Positions 6,749 to 15,465 of a stretch of 64,000 nt of DNA are shown here, piece after piece (the first letter of the stretch is position 1; every line of letters begins with the position of its first letter). Location of the stretch: assembly GCA_964397305.1 (NCBI GenBank), contig CAYNIP010000014.1, forward strand, positions 1 to 64,000, in the 5' to 3' direction. This DNA comes from JAAUTY01 sp964397305. Lineage in GTDB: Bacteria > Cyanobacteriota > Cyanobacteriia > Cyanobacteriales > Spirulinaceae. The notes under the pieces were generated by a model, which had not been told where the DNA came from, did not search any database, and saw only the letters and a list, made by a program, of their open reading frames with translations. A program made the translations under genes and the position numbers.

Positions 6749-9700
6749 ATGCTGTCAGGGCATTATCCTTTTCTACTAGCAACGGCTTTGGTCGGCGCGC
6801 TCCTCAGTATTCCTACGGGGAGCGGAGCCCAGACCATTACCCCAGCCCTGGATGGCACGGGAACAGCGGTTTATTTTGACGGGCAAACCTATCAGATTTC
6901 TGGGGGGCATCAATCTGGAAGCAACTTATTTCATAGCTTTCAGCAGTTCGGGCTTGACAGCAACCAGATTGCCCAATTTCTAGCTCACCCCCAGCTCACC
7001 CACATCCTGGCTCGCGTCACTGGGGGGAGCCCTTCTCTCATCAATGGCACACTCCAAGTGGTCGGCGGTCAGCCCCATTTATACCTGATGAACCCGGCCG
7101 GGATTTTGTTTGGCCCCCAGGCCCAGCTCAACGTGCCGGGGGATTTTTTCGCGACTACGGCTGACCAGATCGGCTTTGAGGGTGGGGGCTGGTTCCAGGC
7201 TGGGGGCGGTAATGATTACGCCAGCTTGGTGGGCCGCCCAAATCAGTTTGCGTTTGTCAGCACCCAGCCGGGGGCGATCGCCAATCAGGGTTCCTTGACC
7301 GTAGCCCCCGGCCAAACCCTCAGTCTCCTGGGCGGAACCGTCATCAATACGGGCGCTCTAACGGCCCCTGGGGGCCAGGTGCTGCTAGCGGCTGTGCCGG
7401 GGGAGCGCCTGGTGCGGGTCTCGCAGCCGGGGATGTTGCTGAGCCTGGACCTGCCGGCCGCGGCCGTGGCCGCTGGGGTGCGGCCCCTGGATCTGCCGGC
7501 CCTGTTGACCGGTGCGGGTTTGCCAGCGGTGAATCCGGGGGATCTGGTTACTCCGGGTCTGGTCTGGGGCGATCGCGTTCACCTGGCCGCCGCCGGTCGC
7601 GTGCGTCCCGGCGATCCGGCCCAGATCCGCACCGGGGACGGTCGCGACAGCGCCCCCACGGTGACACACTTTGCCGCTCGGCCCCAAGACCCCTGGGCCC
7701 TCGTGGCCCTGGATGCCACCGTCCCCGATTACCAGGCCCTCCTCTACGGCGGTCGGGCCGGAACCACGATCGTAACAGTCAGACCAGCGGAGTCCGGGAT
7801 TGAGCGGGTGGGCCAAGAGCTGGCTGCCTGGCACGATCTCGGCCAGCCGGTGGCGGAGGTCCACATCGTCTCCGAGGGCCAAGCGGGCAACTTTTGGCTG
7901 GGGCGGGACTTGATCACGGCAGATAGGGTCGCGGCCTCTCAACCGCAGTGGCAGGGCTGGCAGGACAATCTTGCGGCCAACGCGGAAATCTTGCTCTACA
8001 GTTGCTTCACGGCCCTGGGGTCCCTGGGAGATGCCTTGCTCAGGGCCTTAGCCACGACTACCGGGGCGACGATCGCGGCCTCGACGGATCGCACGGGCAG
8101 CGCCGTCCTCGGGGGGAACTGGAATCTGGAAGCTACCACGGGGGCCGTCGCTGCTGAGCTGGCCTTTCGTCCCGAGACCCTGGGCCGGTATGAACACACC
8201 TTGGATCTATTCACTGTGACGACGGGGGCAGCGGCGGATGATAGTGCCGGGGTCGTCGGTTCCCTGCGCTGGGCGATCGCCCAGGCCAACGGCAACCTGA
8301 CCCATGACGAAATCCGCTTTGCTCCCGACGTTGCCGCAGTTCAGTTGCAGGCGGGCAGCCTCACGATCAACACGGCCTACAACTTGACGCTGGACGGCCA
8401 GGGGCGCCATGTTCGCCTCCAGGGCAATAACACCTTTGGCCTCTTCCGCATCTTGGATGGGCCGGGGACTGTCACCTTTGACTCCCTGACCCTCACGGGC
8501 GGCAATGCAGCCGGGAATGGCGGGGCCATTAATCACTTGGCCAACACGGCGACCCTCACGGTGCGTAATTCCACAATTCTCGGCAATCAAGCAGCTCTGG
8601 ATGGGGGCGGCCTGTTCAGCCAGGGGCCCTTGAACCTGATCAATACCACGGTGCAGGATAACCAGGCCCAACGAGGGGGCGGCCTCTTTAACAACGGTGC
8701 AGCCACCCTCAGCCAAGTGGCTGTGCTGGGGAATCAGGCCAACGAAGGGGGCGGCCTCTATCAGCTCGGCCCCGGCAACACCACCATCAATACCAGCACT
8801 TTCTCCGGCAACCAGGCCGCGTACCAGGGCGGGGGGATGGTGGCGGGTCCGAGTGCCGTGCTGACCCTTCGCAATGCCACGGTGGCAGACAATCAGGCCG
8901 GCCAGGGTGGCGGCTTGCAGGCGATCGCCGATGCCACCATCCAACTCGAGAGCAGCATTGTGGCCAACAACCGAGACCCTAGCGGAGCCGTGGCGGATAT
9001 CAGCGGCGGCAACTTGCAGGGCAATGCGCGCAACTTGCTCACCTCCCTGGCGGGGAAAACCAGTGGCTCCCTGGGGACAGGCAGTGATTTGGTCGTGGCC
9101 GATCCCGGACTCGCTCCCTTGGGGGATTATGGCGGTTTCACGCCGACCCATGCCCTCTTGCCCCACAGTCCTGCCCTGGAGGCGGGCTACCAGGCCAGTG
9201 GGTTAGCAACCGACCAGCGGGGGGTGGCTCGCCAGCAGGGGAGTGCGCCGGATATTGGGGCCTATGAATCAGCGGGGTTTCTGGTGGAGCGGCTGGGGGG
9301 CGATCGCCAAGTCGCGCTGACGAATCAGCCCTTTGGTCAAAGCCTAGAACTCCGCCTCACGGAAGGGGCCTTCGGCCGACCCCTGCCCCAGGCCCCGATC
9401 ACAGTGGTAGTGCCGGGCCAGGGGGCTTCGGCGATCGCCCCATCGTTCACCGTATGGACCGACGCTGACGGCCTGGCCCGCATCAATCTACAGGCCAATT
9501 TCCTCCCCGGAACCTACACGGTTCGCGCCACCCTCAGCCCGGTTCTAGGCGTCGATTTTGAATTGACCAACTTGGGAATGAACGGAATCTTGGATTTCAA
9601 TTCCCTCCTGCCATCCCTGCAATCAGGGTTCTTGGGCGAGTCGCCCTGGGGCCTGACTGCCGCCGAGCCGACTCCCTTGGACGCAGCGGTGGAGACCTTG

Positions 9701-10963
9701 GATCGGCAAGTGGCCCAGGCCTTGGCCGACCATCTCGGCTTGGCGGAAGAATCCCCAGTTTCCCTCGCGACCGTGCGCCGCCAACTCCAAGCAGTCGAAG
9801 CCCAGACGGGTCGGCGGCCGGCGATCATCTACGCTTTTTTCCGGCCGGCGGCGGGGGCCCCGCACCCGTGGCAGTTTGGTGTTGCTGAAACCCAGCCAAC
9901 TCTACCGCCCCCCGAGCCCACAGACATCCTGGAGCTGACCCTGATCACGGCGGTGGGGGAGACGATCCAGGTACGAGTGCCGGAGGCCCGGCGCGATCGC
10001 GTCGAAGCCTTGACCCGCCGCCTGCGCCGCAGTGTAACCAATCCGAACCGGGGGGCTGACATCTACTTGCCGCCCGCGCAACAACTCCAGGCCTGGTTGG
10101 TCGAGCCTTTGGCGGCGGACTTGGAGCGCTTGCAGGTGGATACCCTGGCCTGGGTAGCCGATGCGGGGCTGCGATCGCTCCCCTGGGCTGTGCTTCACGA
10201 CGGCCAACAATTTTTGGTCGAGCGCTACAGCTTGGGACTCCTCCCGGCCCTGGCCCTGGCTGATTTGGACTATCGGCCCCTGACTCAGGCAACGGTCTTG
10301 GCCATGGGGGCGGAGCAGTTCGCGGACCAGCAACCCCTGCCGGGGGTGCCCCTGGAAATTGAGGCGATCGCCCAGCGGCTTTGGCCCGGCCGCACGTTTC
10401 TCAATGAGGCGTTTACGGTCACAAATTTCCAAAAGGCGCGGGCGGCCCAGGCCTTTCGGATTGTTCACTTAGCAACCCACGGTGAATTCCGGCCGGGTTC
10501 CTTCAAGAATTCTTACATTCAGTTCTGGGATCACCGGCTCACCCTGGATCGCTTGTCAGAGCTGGGCTTGCAGCAACCCCCCGTCGATTTGCTTGTCCTG
10601 AGTGCCTGCCGCACCGCCTTGGGCGACCCCAATGCTGAAATGGGCTTTGCGGGTCTCGCGGTGGCGGCGGGGGTCAAGTCGGCCCTGGGGAGTCTCTGGT
10701 ATGTGAGCGATGAAGGCACTCTTGCGCTAATGACCCACTTCTATAGCCAACTGCGGCAAGCGCCCTTAGTGGCGGCGGCCTTGCAGGAGGCCCAGGTAGC
10801 GATGCTGCGTGGGGAGGTGGTCCTCCGGGCGGGAGAACTGGTGACGCCGAGTGGCGCTTGGCCCCGGCCCGCGGCCCTGGCTGACGCGGACCCTGGGGCA
10901 ACTCATGATCTTTCCCATCCTTACTATTGGAGTGCGTTCACCCTGATTGGCGCGCCCTGGTAG
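6749..10963 (+). CDS. Giant secreted protein: TPS/haemagglutinin domain, DUF4347, beta-helix, CHAT protease
   Basis: 1,404 residues. In order: signal peptide (ATALVGALLSIP...SGAQ); filamentous-haemagglutinin N-terminal secretion domain (about 28-250, with LYLMNPAGILFGPQAQLNV); DUF4347 (about 315-485); right-handed beta-helix with repeating GG/N-rich rungs (about 490-845); an Ig-like stretch (about 850-950); and a C-terminal CHAT caspase-like domain (about 1115-1404). The catalytic pair is His1244 in LATHGEF and Cys1287 in LSACRTALG. ATG 6749 follows GAGGAAA at good spacing; a TTG lies four codons earlier. Predicted to be exported by a TpsB-type pore; none is encoded in this window. The next gene starts 57 bases downstream. 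Confidence 0.85.
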   Translation: MLSGHYPFLLATALVGALLSIPTGSGAQTITPALDGTGTAVYFDGQTYQISGGHQSGSNLFHSFQQFGLDSNQIAQFLAHPQLTHILARVTGGSPSLINGTLQVVGGQPHLYLMNPAGILFGPQAQLNVPGDFFATTADQIGFEGGGWFQAGGGNDYASLVGRPNQFAFVSTQPGAIANQGSLTVAPGQTLSLLGGTVINTGALTAPGGQVLLAAVPGERLVRVSQPGMLLSLDLPAAAVAAGVRPLDLPALLTGAGLPAVNPGDLVTPGLVWGDRVHLAAAGRVRPGDPAQIRTGDGRDSAPTVTHFAARPQDPWALVALDATVPDYQALLYGGRAGTTIVTVRPAESGIERVGQELAAWHDLGQPVAEVHIVSEGQAGNFWLGRDLITADRVAASQPQWQGWQDNLAANAEILLYSCFTALGSLGDALLRALATTTGATIAASTDRTGSAVLGGNWNLEATTGAVAAELAFRPETLGRYEHTLDLFTVTTGAAADDSAGVVGSLRWAIAQANGNLTHDEIRFAPDVAAVQLQAGSLTINTAYNLTLDGQGRHVRLQGNNTFGLFRILDGPGTVTFDSLTLTGGNAAGNGGAINHLANTATLTVRNSTILGNQAALDGGGLFSQGPLNLINTTVQDNQAQRGGGLFNNGAATLSQVAVLGNQANEGGGLYQLGPGNTTINTSTFSGNQAAYQGGGMVAGPSAVLTLRNATVADNQAGQGGGLQAIADATIQLESSIVANNRDPSGAVADISGGNLQGNARNLLTSLAGKTSGSLGTGSDLVVADPGLAPLGDYGGFTPTHALLPHSPALEAGYQASGLATDQRGVARQQGSAPDIGAYESAGFLVERLGGDRQVALTNQPFGQSLELRLTEGAFGRPLPQAPITVVVPGQGASAIAPSFTVWTDADGLARINLQANFLPGTYTVRATLSPVLGVDFELTNLGMNGILDFNSLLPSLQSGFLGESPWGLTAAEPTPLDAAVETLDRQVAQALADHLGLAEESPVSLATVRRQLQAVEAQTGRRPAIIYAFFRPAAGAPHPWQFGVAETQPTLPPPEPTDILELTLITAVGETIQVRVPEARRDRVEALTRRLRRSVTNPNRGADIYLPPAQQLQAWLVEPLAADLERLQVDTLAWVADAGLRSLPWAVLHDGQQFLVERYSLGLLPALALADLDYRPLTQATVLAMGAEQFADQQPLPGVPLEIEAIAQRLWPGRTFLNEAFTVTNFQKARAAQAFRIVHLATHGEFRPGSFKNSYIQFWDHRLTLDRLSELGLQQPPVDLLVLSACRTALGDPNAEMGFAGLAVAAGVKSALGSLWYVSDEGTLALMTHFYSQLRQAPLVAAALQEAQVAMLRGEVVLRAGELVTPSGAWPRPAALADADPGATHDLSHPYYWSAFTLIGAPW

Positions 10964-11019
10964 CGGTCCTTAGCCCCCAGAGTTTGCGACAATGGGGATC
11001 ACCTGCTGCTCACTCTCCC

Positions 11020-12363
11020 ATGCCTGTCCCGGATCGACCCTACCAAAGCCGTGTGCTGACATTTCTGAATCAGCAGGCGATTCTTTGGGGCGATCGCCTC
11101 CACCGCGGTGCTCGCCATTTACAAGTATGGCTGCTTTGGAGTGTGCAAATTCTCGCTTACCCCGTTTACCTCCTCGCTCAGAGTGCCCGCCGGGTTAGCC
11201 GCCAGCTTGGTCAAGCCCTGGAGACGGAGGCCTCGGAGACAGCGGCCGCCCGCACCCATTTACCGAGCGACGCAGCTCTTCAGAACACCTTGGCGGCGAT
11301 CGCCGGTCCCGAGCCCATCCGGGGCCTAGCCTGCACCCTCGCCCCGCGAGAATTAGCTGGCGTGGACGCAACCCAGGCCCTCGTGCCCCTCCGCCTTGAC
11401 CAGCAGCAGATCGTTCAAAAACGTATCTGCTATGAACTGGCGAGCTACTACCGCGCTCAACAGGCCCAGCAGGCGCACGCTCACCGCCACCAAATTCCCG
11501 TCGCTCTGACCGATGGGGAGCGCATCCTCCCCCCTCTGCGCTGGTTTTGGCGCGGGATGCGCTGGGTGCAACGGAGCCCGGTGGCGATCGCCATCGATAT
11601 CTTCGACGAATCCCACCTCGTTCCCACCTGGGAGCCGGAGCTTCCCCGCCTTGGGCCCGCGCCCCTACCGCTCCTGCCGCCTCTGCCCCTCGCCAGCACC
11701 CTCGCCCGCCTCGATATCCTCCTGGCCCAGTGGGAGCGCCGCCCCCAGCAGTGGGGGGAGCGTCTGCAAGCTCTGCCCCTCGCCCGTTACCTGACTCCCC
11801 CAGCCCCCGCGACGCCCCCCGCCTTGCCCCGGCCCCTGGAGCCACCCCCCAAGAGTCCCTGGCTGGCCTGGGAAGAACTCTATGGGTTTGCGGAGCCGCC
11901 GCTGCCGGCCGTGTTGATCGCGCCGGTGCGCGATCGCCAGCATCCCCTAGTGCAACCGGCTGAGTCGGTGACAGACCCCTGGCTGGCCTGGGAAGATACC
12001 TACGACAACGCCGCTGGCCTGCAAATTGACGTAGAATCATCGGCCGCCCGCCGTCAGTTGGCCCTCGCCCCCACCCCCATCCTGCTCCCGCAGGCACCGC
12101 GCACTCAACCGTTGCCCCAACCCGCTCTCTTAACCATGCCCGAGCCCCCAGAGCCCCCCCACTCCCAACTTCCAACTCCCCACTCCCCACGCCCCTCCCC
12201 CCACGCCCCTCCCCCCACGATCGAAGTCAAAGCTCAACCTAGCGGCTATGTCCAACACCCGCTCGAACGGATTCTGAGCTGGCTGGATGCGGTGCTCTAT
12301 TGGCTGGAGGAGGTGGCGATCGCCCTCTGGCGCTGGCTGAAGCGCCACCGGCCCTTACGATAG
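11020..12363 (+). CDS. Cyanobacterial hypothetical protein with duplicated PWLAWE motif
   Basis: 447 residues. Near the N-terminus an amphipathic/hydrophobic stretch (VWLLWSVQILAYPVYLLAQ) may associate with membrane. The middle has conserved-looking segments (LVPLRLDQQQIVQKRICYELASYYR). The C-terminal half is Pro-rich and carries two related motifs, SPWLAWEELYG and DPWLAWEDTYD, spaced about 50 residues apart, then a final helix (LERILSWLDAVLYWLEEVAIALWRWLKR). Proteins of this plan occur across cyanobacteria without assigned function. ATG 11020 is favoured since the upstream extension overlaps the CHAT gene. Possibly co-transcribed with the CHAT gene. Confidence 0.65.
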   Translation: MPVPDRPYQSRVLTFLNQQAILWGDRLHRGARHLQVWLLWSVQILAYPVYLLAQSARRVSRQLGQALETEASETAAARTHLPSDAALQNTLAAIAGPEPIRGLACTLAPRELAGVDATQALVPLRLDQQQIVQKRICYELASYYRAQQAQQAHAHRHQIPVALTDGERILPPLRWFWRGMRWVQRSPVAIAIDIFDESHLVPTWEPELPRLGPAPLPLLPPLPLASTLARLDILLAQWERRPQQWGERLQALPLARYLTPPAPATPPALPRPLEPPPKSPWLAWEELYGFAEPPLPAVLIAPVRDRQHPLVQPAESVTDPWLAWEDTYDNAAGLQIDVESSAARRQLALAPTPILLPQAPRTQPLPQPALLTMPEPPEPPHSQLPTPHSPRPSPHAPPPTIEVKAQPSGYVQHPLERILSWLDAVLYWLEEVAIALWRWLKRHRPLR

Positions 12364-12393
12364 TAGGGGCCGATTTGAAACCGGCCCCTACTA
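12364..12393. repeat. Inverted repeat / small palindromic element
   Basis: GTAGGGGCCG and CCGGCCCCTAC form an 11-bp stem around an 8-base loop (ATTTGAAA). It follows the stop codon of the preceding gene directly. Palindromes of the TAGGGGC...GCCCCTA type are scattered through many cyanobacterial genomes. It could also act as a terminator, but no T-run follows on the plus strand. Confidence 0.6.
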
Positions 12394-12434
12394 AGAAGGC
12401 TGAGGTCTCACTTTCAACATTTTCTAGGGAACTT

Positions 12435-13265
12435 GTGAAGCAAGCCGTTAAAGGACTCTTCAACACCATCGCCCCCCGCTGGACAACCGCCATCGTCTCG
12501 GCCCGGGGACGAGCCTACAGCCAGCAATTGCTCGCCCGCTGGGGCTGTGGGCCCGTCAATCAGAAACTGGTGGCTCATTTCGGCCTCCAAGTGCAAGCGG
12601 GCCCCTTTGCGGGGTTGCAGCTTACCGAGATGACCCAGGCCGAGCAGCTCGGCCCCTATCTTCTGGGGGTGTATGAAAGTGAGCTGGATGGAGCTTGGGA
12701 AATCCTGCGCCAAGGAACCTATCCGCAAATCCTGGACATTGGCGCTAAGTTTGGGTACTACGCCGTCGGCCTCGCCCGCCACTATCCAGCCGCCACCGTC
12801 GTCGCCTTTGATACCGACTGGTGGGCCCGCCAAGCGCTGCGGCAAATGGCGGCGGCCAATGGAACAAGCAATGTGGTCGTCCAGGGATTTTGTAGCGCGG
12901 CCTGGCTAGGGCGTCACACCCAGGCCGGGGCCCTGATCGTCAGTGACTGCGAAGGGTATGAGGGGACGCTCTTCACCCCCACGACGCTCCGCCATTTACA
13001 AACGGCAACTTTGCTGATTGAAACCCATGACTGTTTTCAGCCGGGGATTCAACAGCAGCTACGGGAGGTTTTAGAACCCAGCCATGTCTTGCGCTCTTAC
13101 TACAGTGCGATCCACCGTCGCCCTCCCCAGCACCCCCTCGATTTTCTCACGGCAACGGAGCGCCCTCTAGCGGTACAAGAAGCGCGCCCCCCGGAGCAAT
13201 GCTGGCTGCTCTGCCTGCCGAAAACGGGGCCGAATCAGAAGTTGCAGGCGGCCCCGACCGCTTAG
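12435..13265 (+). CDS. SAM-dependent methyltransferase-like protein (FkbM-like)
   Basis: 276 residues from a GTG preceded by TAGGGA. The Rossmann motif ILDIGAKFGYYAVGLARHYP with an acidic end to the next strand (VVAFDTDWW) is the SAM-binding pattern; LIVSDCEGYEGTLF is motif-like for the DxEGxE region found in FkbM methyltransferases. The N-terminal 80 residues are alpha/beta and less characteristic. The substrate is unknown; FkbM-type enzymes often modify glycans or secondary metabolites. It ends tail-to-tail with the next gene, overlapping by four bases. ATG 12300 further upstream would overlap the previous gene in another frame and is not favoured. Confidence 0.65.
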   Translation: MKQAVKGLFNTIAPRWTTAIVSARGRAYSQQLLARWGCGPVNQKLVAHFGLQVQAGPFAGLQLTEMTQAEQLGPYLLGVYESELDGAWEILRQGTYPQILDIGAKFGYYAVGLARHYPAATVVAFDTDWWARQALRQMAAANGTSNVVVQGFCSAAWLGRHTQAGALIVSDCEGYEGTLFTPTTLRHLQTATLLIETHDCFQPGIQQQLREVLEPSHVLRSYYSAIHRRPPQHPLDFLTATERPLAVQEARPPEQCWLLCLPKTGPNQKLQAAPTA

Positions 13266-13726
13266 GGTCGCGCTTGGCGGACGATGCTACGACTCTGGTT
13301 GGCGGTCCAGTAGCGGTAGGTCTGGGTGGCAAAGTCCCATTCCCCCACGCCGACCAGGAGGGCTCCCTCGGGGGTCCACTCTAGGCTGTAGATCAGGGAG
13401 ACCATGGGAGTGGGAATCGTTCCATAGTGGTCCCCCGCTGCGTTCCGGATCGTGATCCAGCCGGGTTTGTCTCCCCCTTGGCCTGGCATGGCGGGCAGGA
13501 AGTTCAAGTAGGTCGGTGAACTGGCGATCGCCACGTAGTCGCCGGCGGGGGACTCGAGGCGGCCATAGGGTACGTCCTGCAAGAGCCAGACCGCGCCCCT
13601 GGCGATCGCCCCAACCCAAAGGGCCAACAAGCTGAGATAAACCCCCCGCAGCAATCGTTGTCGCTGAGGCTTAGCGATGGACCGAGCTGGGTGTTCAGGG
13701 TCTGGTAAAGGGGGATTTTTCTTCAT
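13262..13726 (-). CDS. Membrane-anchored hypothetical protein
   Basis: 154 residues from MKKNPPLPDPEHPARS. A single membrane helix (VYLSLLALWVGAIARGAVWLL, about residues 29-49) follows a positively charged stretch RQRLLRG, predicting an N-in, C-out single-pass protein. The external part is beta-rich (YVAIASSPTYLNF, MVSLIYSLEWTPEGALLVGV) and resembles a WD/beta-propeller blade fragment. No catalytic motif is seen. Overlaps the convergent methyltransferase end by four bases. Confidence 0.55.
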   Translation of the reverse strand: MKKNPPLPDPEHPARSIAKPQRQRLLRGVYLSLLALWVGAIARGAVWLLQDVPYGRLESPAGDYVAIASSPTYLNFLPAMPGQGGDKPGWITIRNAAGDHYGTIPTPMVSLIYSLEWTPEGALLVGVGEWDFATQTYRYWTANQSRSIVRQARP

Positions 13727-14258
13727 AACACTCACGGTTAGGTTTGGAGTGGTATCTAAGCTTAGAACGCTGGCTCCCCCCTTCCCCGCAAAGGCTTGAA
13801 CCGCCTGAGCGCAAGGCTCTCCGTCCCTCGCTGTCAACTTTGGGTAGACCCTAGGAAGCCTGGAAAGCCGAGACCCTCACGAGTTGAGCTGCTCCCAGAG
13901 GCCAAAATTCTAGCCCCTCCGGCTCGTGTTGTGGCGATGCGCCAACAATGCACCTTATCGCCTACCCAGCAGCCCAAGATTCTGCCCCAGGACGCCAGCT
14001 CAGAGCCCAGGTGCTGCCCAGCTTCTGAGCCCCAGAGCTTACGCTTCTAGCTACCATGCTTTGATGGACCAGGGCCCTTGGGTCAGAGCAGGGCGAAACG
14101 TTGATGTCTCCTGGGATTTGATCGCGAAAATTGGGACAAAACTCCTAATGTGACAGCAGCAGGCTAAGGGGTGAGCCGTAGTTCCGAAATACGGTTGGAG
14201 GGCCCTGTAGTGACAACTCGTACCGAGCTGAAGTGGGTATCATACCTACTCCTGGACT
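13727..14258. other. Noncoding gap before RNase III
   Basis: About 530 bases without a credible gene. There are no HIP1 octamers. At 14171-14191 a hairpin (CCGTA...TACGG) precedes GGAGGG, 60-70 bases before the rnc start, and could be part of its leader. No known RNA family was recognised. Confidence 0.3.
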
Positions 14259-15047
14259 ATGGATGATAGTGAGTTACGCCAGTGGGTCAAGAAAACCTTT
14301 AATACTGCTCCTCAGCAGTTGCGTCTCTATCGTGAGGCTTTGACCCCCCGCCAGTATGAGCGGCTTGAATTCTTTGGTGATTCGGTCCTTGGTTTCATCG
14401 TTTCGGAACATCTCATTCAACACTATCCGTTTATGGACGAACCAGGCTGGTTTACGCAGGTGAAAGCCGACATCGTTCAAAATGAGACCTTGATTCAAAT
14501 CGCTGAAAAGCTCCAGCTTAAAGCTGCTCTTCAAGGCCCAGAAGGCTGGGATAGCACTCAGGCTTCCCCTCGCGTTCTCGGGGATATGTTAGAAGCGTTG
14601 CTGGGGGCGATTTACCTAGATCGGGGCTTGAAGGCCTGCAAAGATGCCATTGAAAAGGTCTTTCAGCTCGAACAGCGCGTGCTTCAGGCTGCTGATCCTC
14701 AGGGGCCGATCGTAACCAATCCACAACGGGCGCGATATCAATTTGAGCAGCGCTGCAAGACGAAAGAACTCGAGACTCTGACGAATCTGAAGCACAAGAA
14801 CGTGATCGCAGGGCTTCAGGAGTTCTTGACGAAAAAGGGTGAAGCACCGCCTAAGTATCGGGAGATCGAGCGTACAGGATCGGGGCATCAGCCGATGTTT
14901 GTACTGGAGGCAGTCTGTCGCTTTCAAGGGCGCACGCACACGGTCGAAAGTCAGGGAGGAAACCTCAAGTCAGCGAGGGAAACAGCAGCTCGCCAGTTGC
15001 TTGAAAAGCTAGTGCTCTGTTACCAGCAACGCTGGCAACCTCGGTAA
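14259..15047 (+). CDS. rnc: Ribonuclease III family protein
   Basis: 262 residues. The RNase III catalytic domain (1-145) has the signature ERLEFFGDSVLGFIVSEHL, with Glu and Asp ligands, and the second metal pair in LGDMLEALLGAIYLDRG. A double-stranded RNA-binding domain (about 180-258) ends SARETAARQLLEKL. All four metal-binding acidic residues appear present, so it should cleave dsRNA. Cyanobacteria often carry two or three RNase III paralogues; which one this is cannot be decided here. Its codons are visibly more A/T-rich than those of its neighbours, and there is no HIP1 site within it or for several hundred bases either side, hinting at transfer. Confidence 0.88.
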   Translation: MDDSELRQWVKKTFNTAPQQLRLYREALTPRQYERLEFFGDSVLGFIVSEHLIQHYPFMDEPGWFTQVKADIVQNETLIQIAEKLQLKAALQGPEGWDSTQASPRVLGDMLEALLGAIYLDRGLKACKDAIEKVFQLEQRVLQAADPQGPIVTNPQRARYQFEQRCKTKELETLTNLKHKNVIAGLQEFLTKKGEAPPKYREIERTGSGHQPMFVLEAVCRFQGRTHTVESQGGNLKSARETAARQLLEKLVLCYQQRWQPR

Positions 15048-15050
15048 ACC

Positions 15051-15090
15051 GGGGGTGCATCTCACGTTGGAGACTCCCCTTCGCCCTACC
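15051..15090 (+). repeat. Fragment of MITE-like family B
   Basis: GGGGGTGCATCTCACGTTGG followed by AGACTCCCCTTCGCCC matches one end of the 97-bp element at 54168-54264. Only one terminus is recognisable. It sits directly after the rnc stop codon. Confidence 0.5.
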
Positions 15091-15151
15091 TGGGCTACAT
15101 AAGTACACCTATCTCGTAACAGCCCCAACTTGCCGTCTTTAGCCCCCCCAG

Positions 15152-15170
15152 CCCCCCAAAATCGGGGGGG
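15152..15170. repeat. G/C-run hairpin
   Basis: CCCCCC and GGGGGG flank an AAAATC loop. This C-run/G-run hairpin is a frequent cyanobacterial intergenic repeat. It might end rnc transcription, though no T-run follows. Confidence 0.4.
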
Positions 15171-15307
15171 ATCGGAATTCTCAGTAGAATTGGGGGATCA
15201 AGGGGTCAAACGAGGGAAACAGGAAGCCAAACATGACTTGTGTGTAAGCAGTAGCCCTACCTGGGAGATAGATTTAGGAAGAGGGCTGCAAAACTGAGAT
15301 GATCCCA

Positions 15308-15340
15308 GCGCGGAGGCTAGGGACTGCCTAGCTTCCGCGC
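15308..15340 (-). terminator. Hairpin downstream of tRNA-Pro
   Basis: A 14-bp stem (GCGCGGAGGCTAGG / CCTAGCTTCCGCGC, one G-T pair) with a 5-base loop lies 12 bases past the tRNA 3' end. On the minus strand the downstream sequence has only short T clusters (CAGTTTTGC 15 bases on), so termination is likely but not certain. Confidence 0.55.
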
Positions 15341-15351
15341 CTGAAAATCAA

Positions 15352-15425
15352 TCGGAGCGGCGGGATTCGAACCCACGACCCCCACTACCCCAAAGTGGTG
15401 CGCTACCAAGCTGCGCTACGCCCCG
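15352..15425 (-). tRNA. tRNA-Pro (anticodon GGG)
   Basis: The minus strand folds as a 74-base tRNA: acceptor CGGGGCG paired with CGCTCCG, D-arm GTAGCGCAGCTTGGTAGCGC, anticodon loop TTGGGGT between CCACT and AGTGG, and T-arm with GGTTCGAATCCC. Positions 34-36 are GGG, reading CCC/CCU proline codons. No CCA is encoded. Confidence 0.93.
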
Positions 15426-15465
15426 GAACGATTTACTAGCGTAACACATAAATGGGATGACAAGT

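Noticed and set aside
8207..9166. A 319-residue minus-strand frame
   Set aside because: It is antisense to the beta-helix part of the CHAT protein; repetitive Gly/Ile content reflects the other strand's repeats.
11195..12190. A 331-residue open frame on the minus strand
   Set aside because: It is a shadow of the plus-strand gene at 11020-12363; its sequence is Gly/Arg/Pro-rich without domains.
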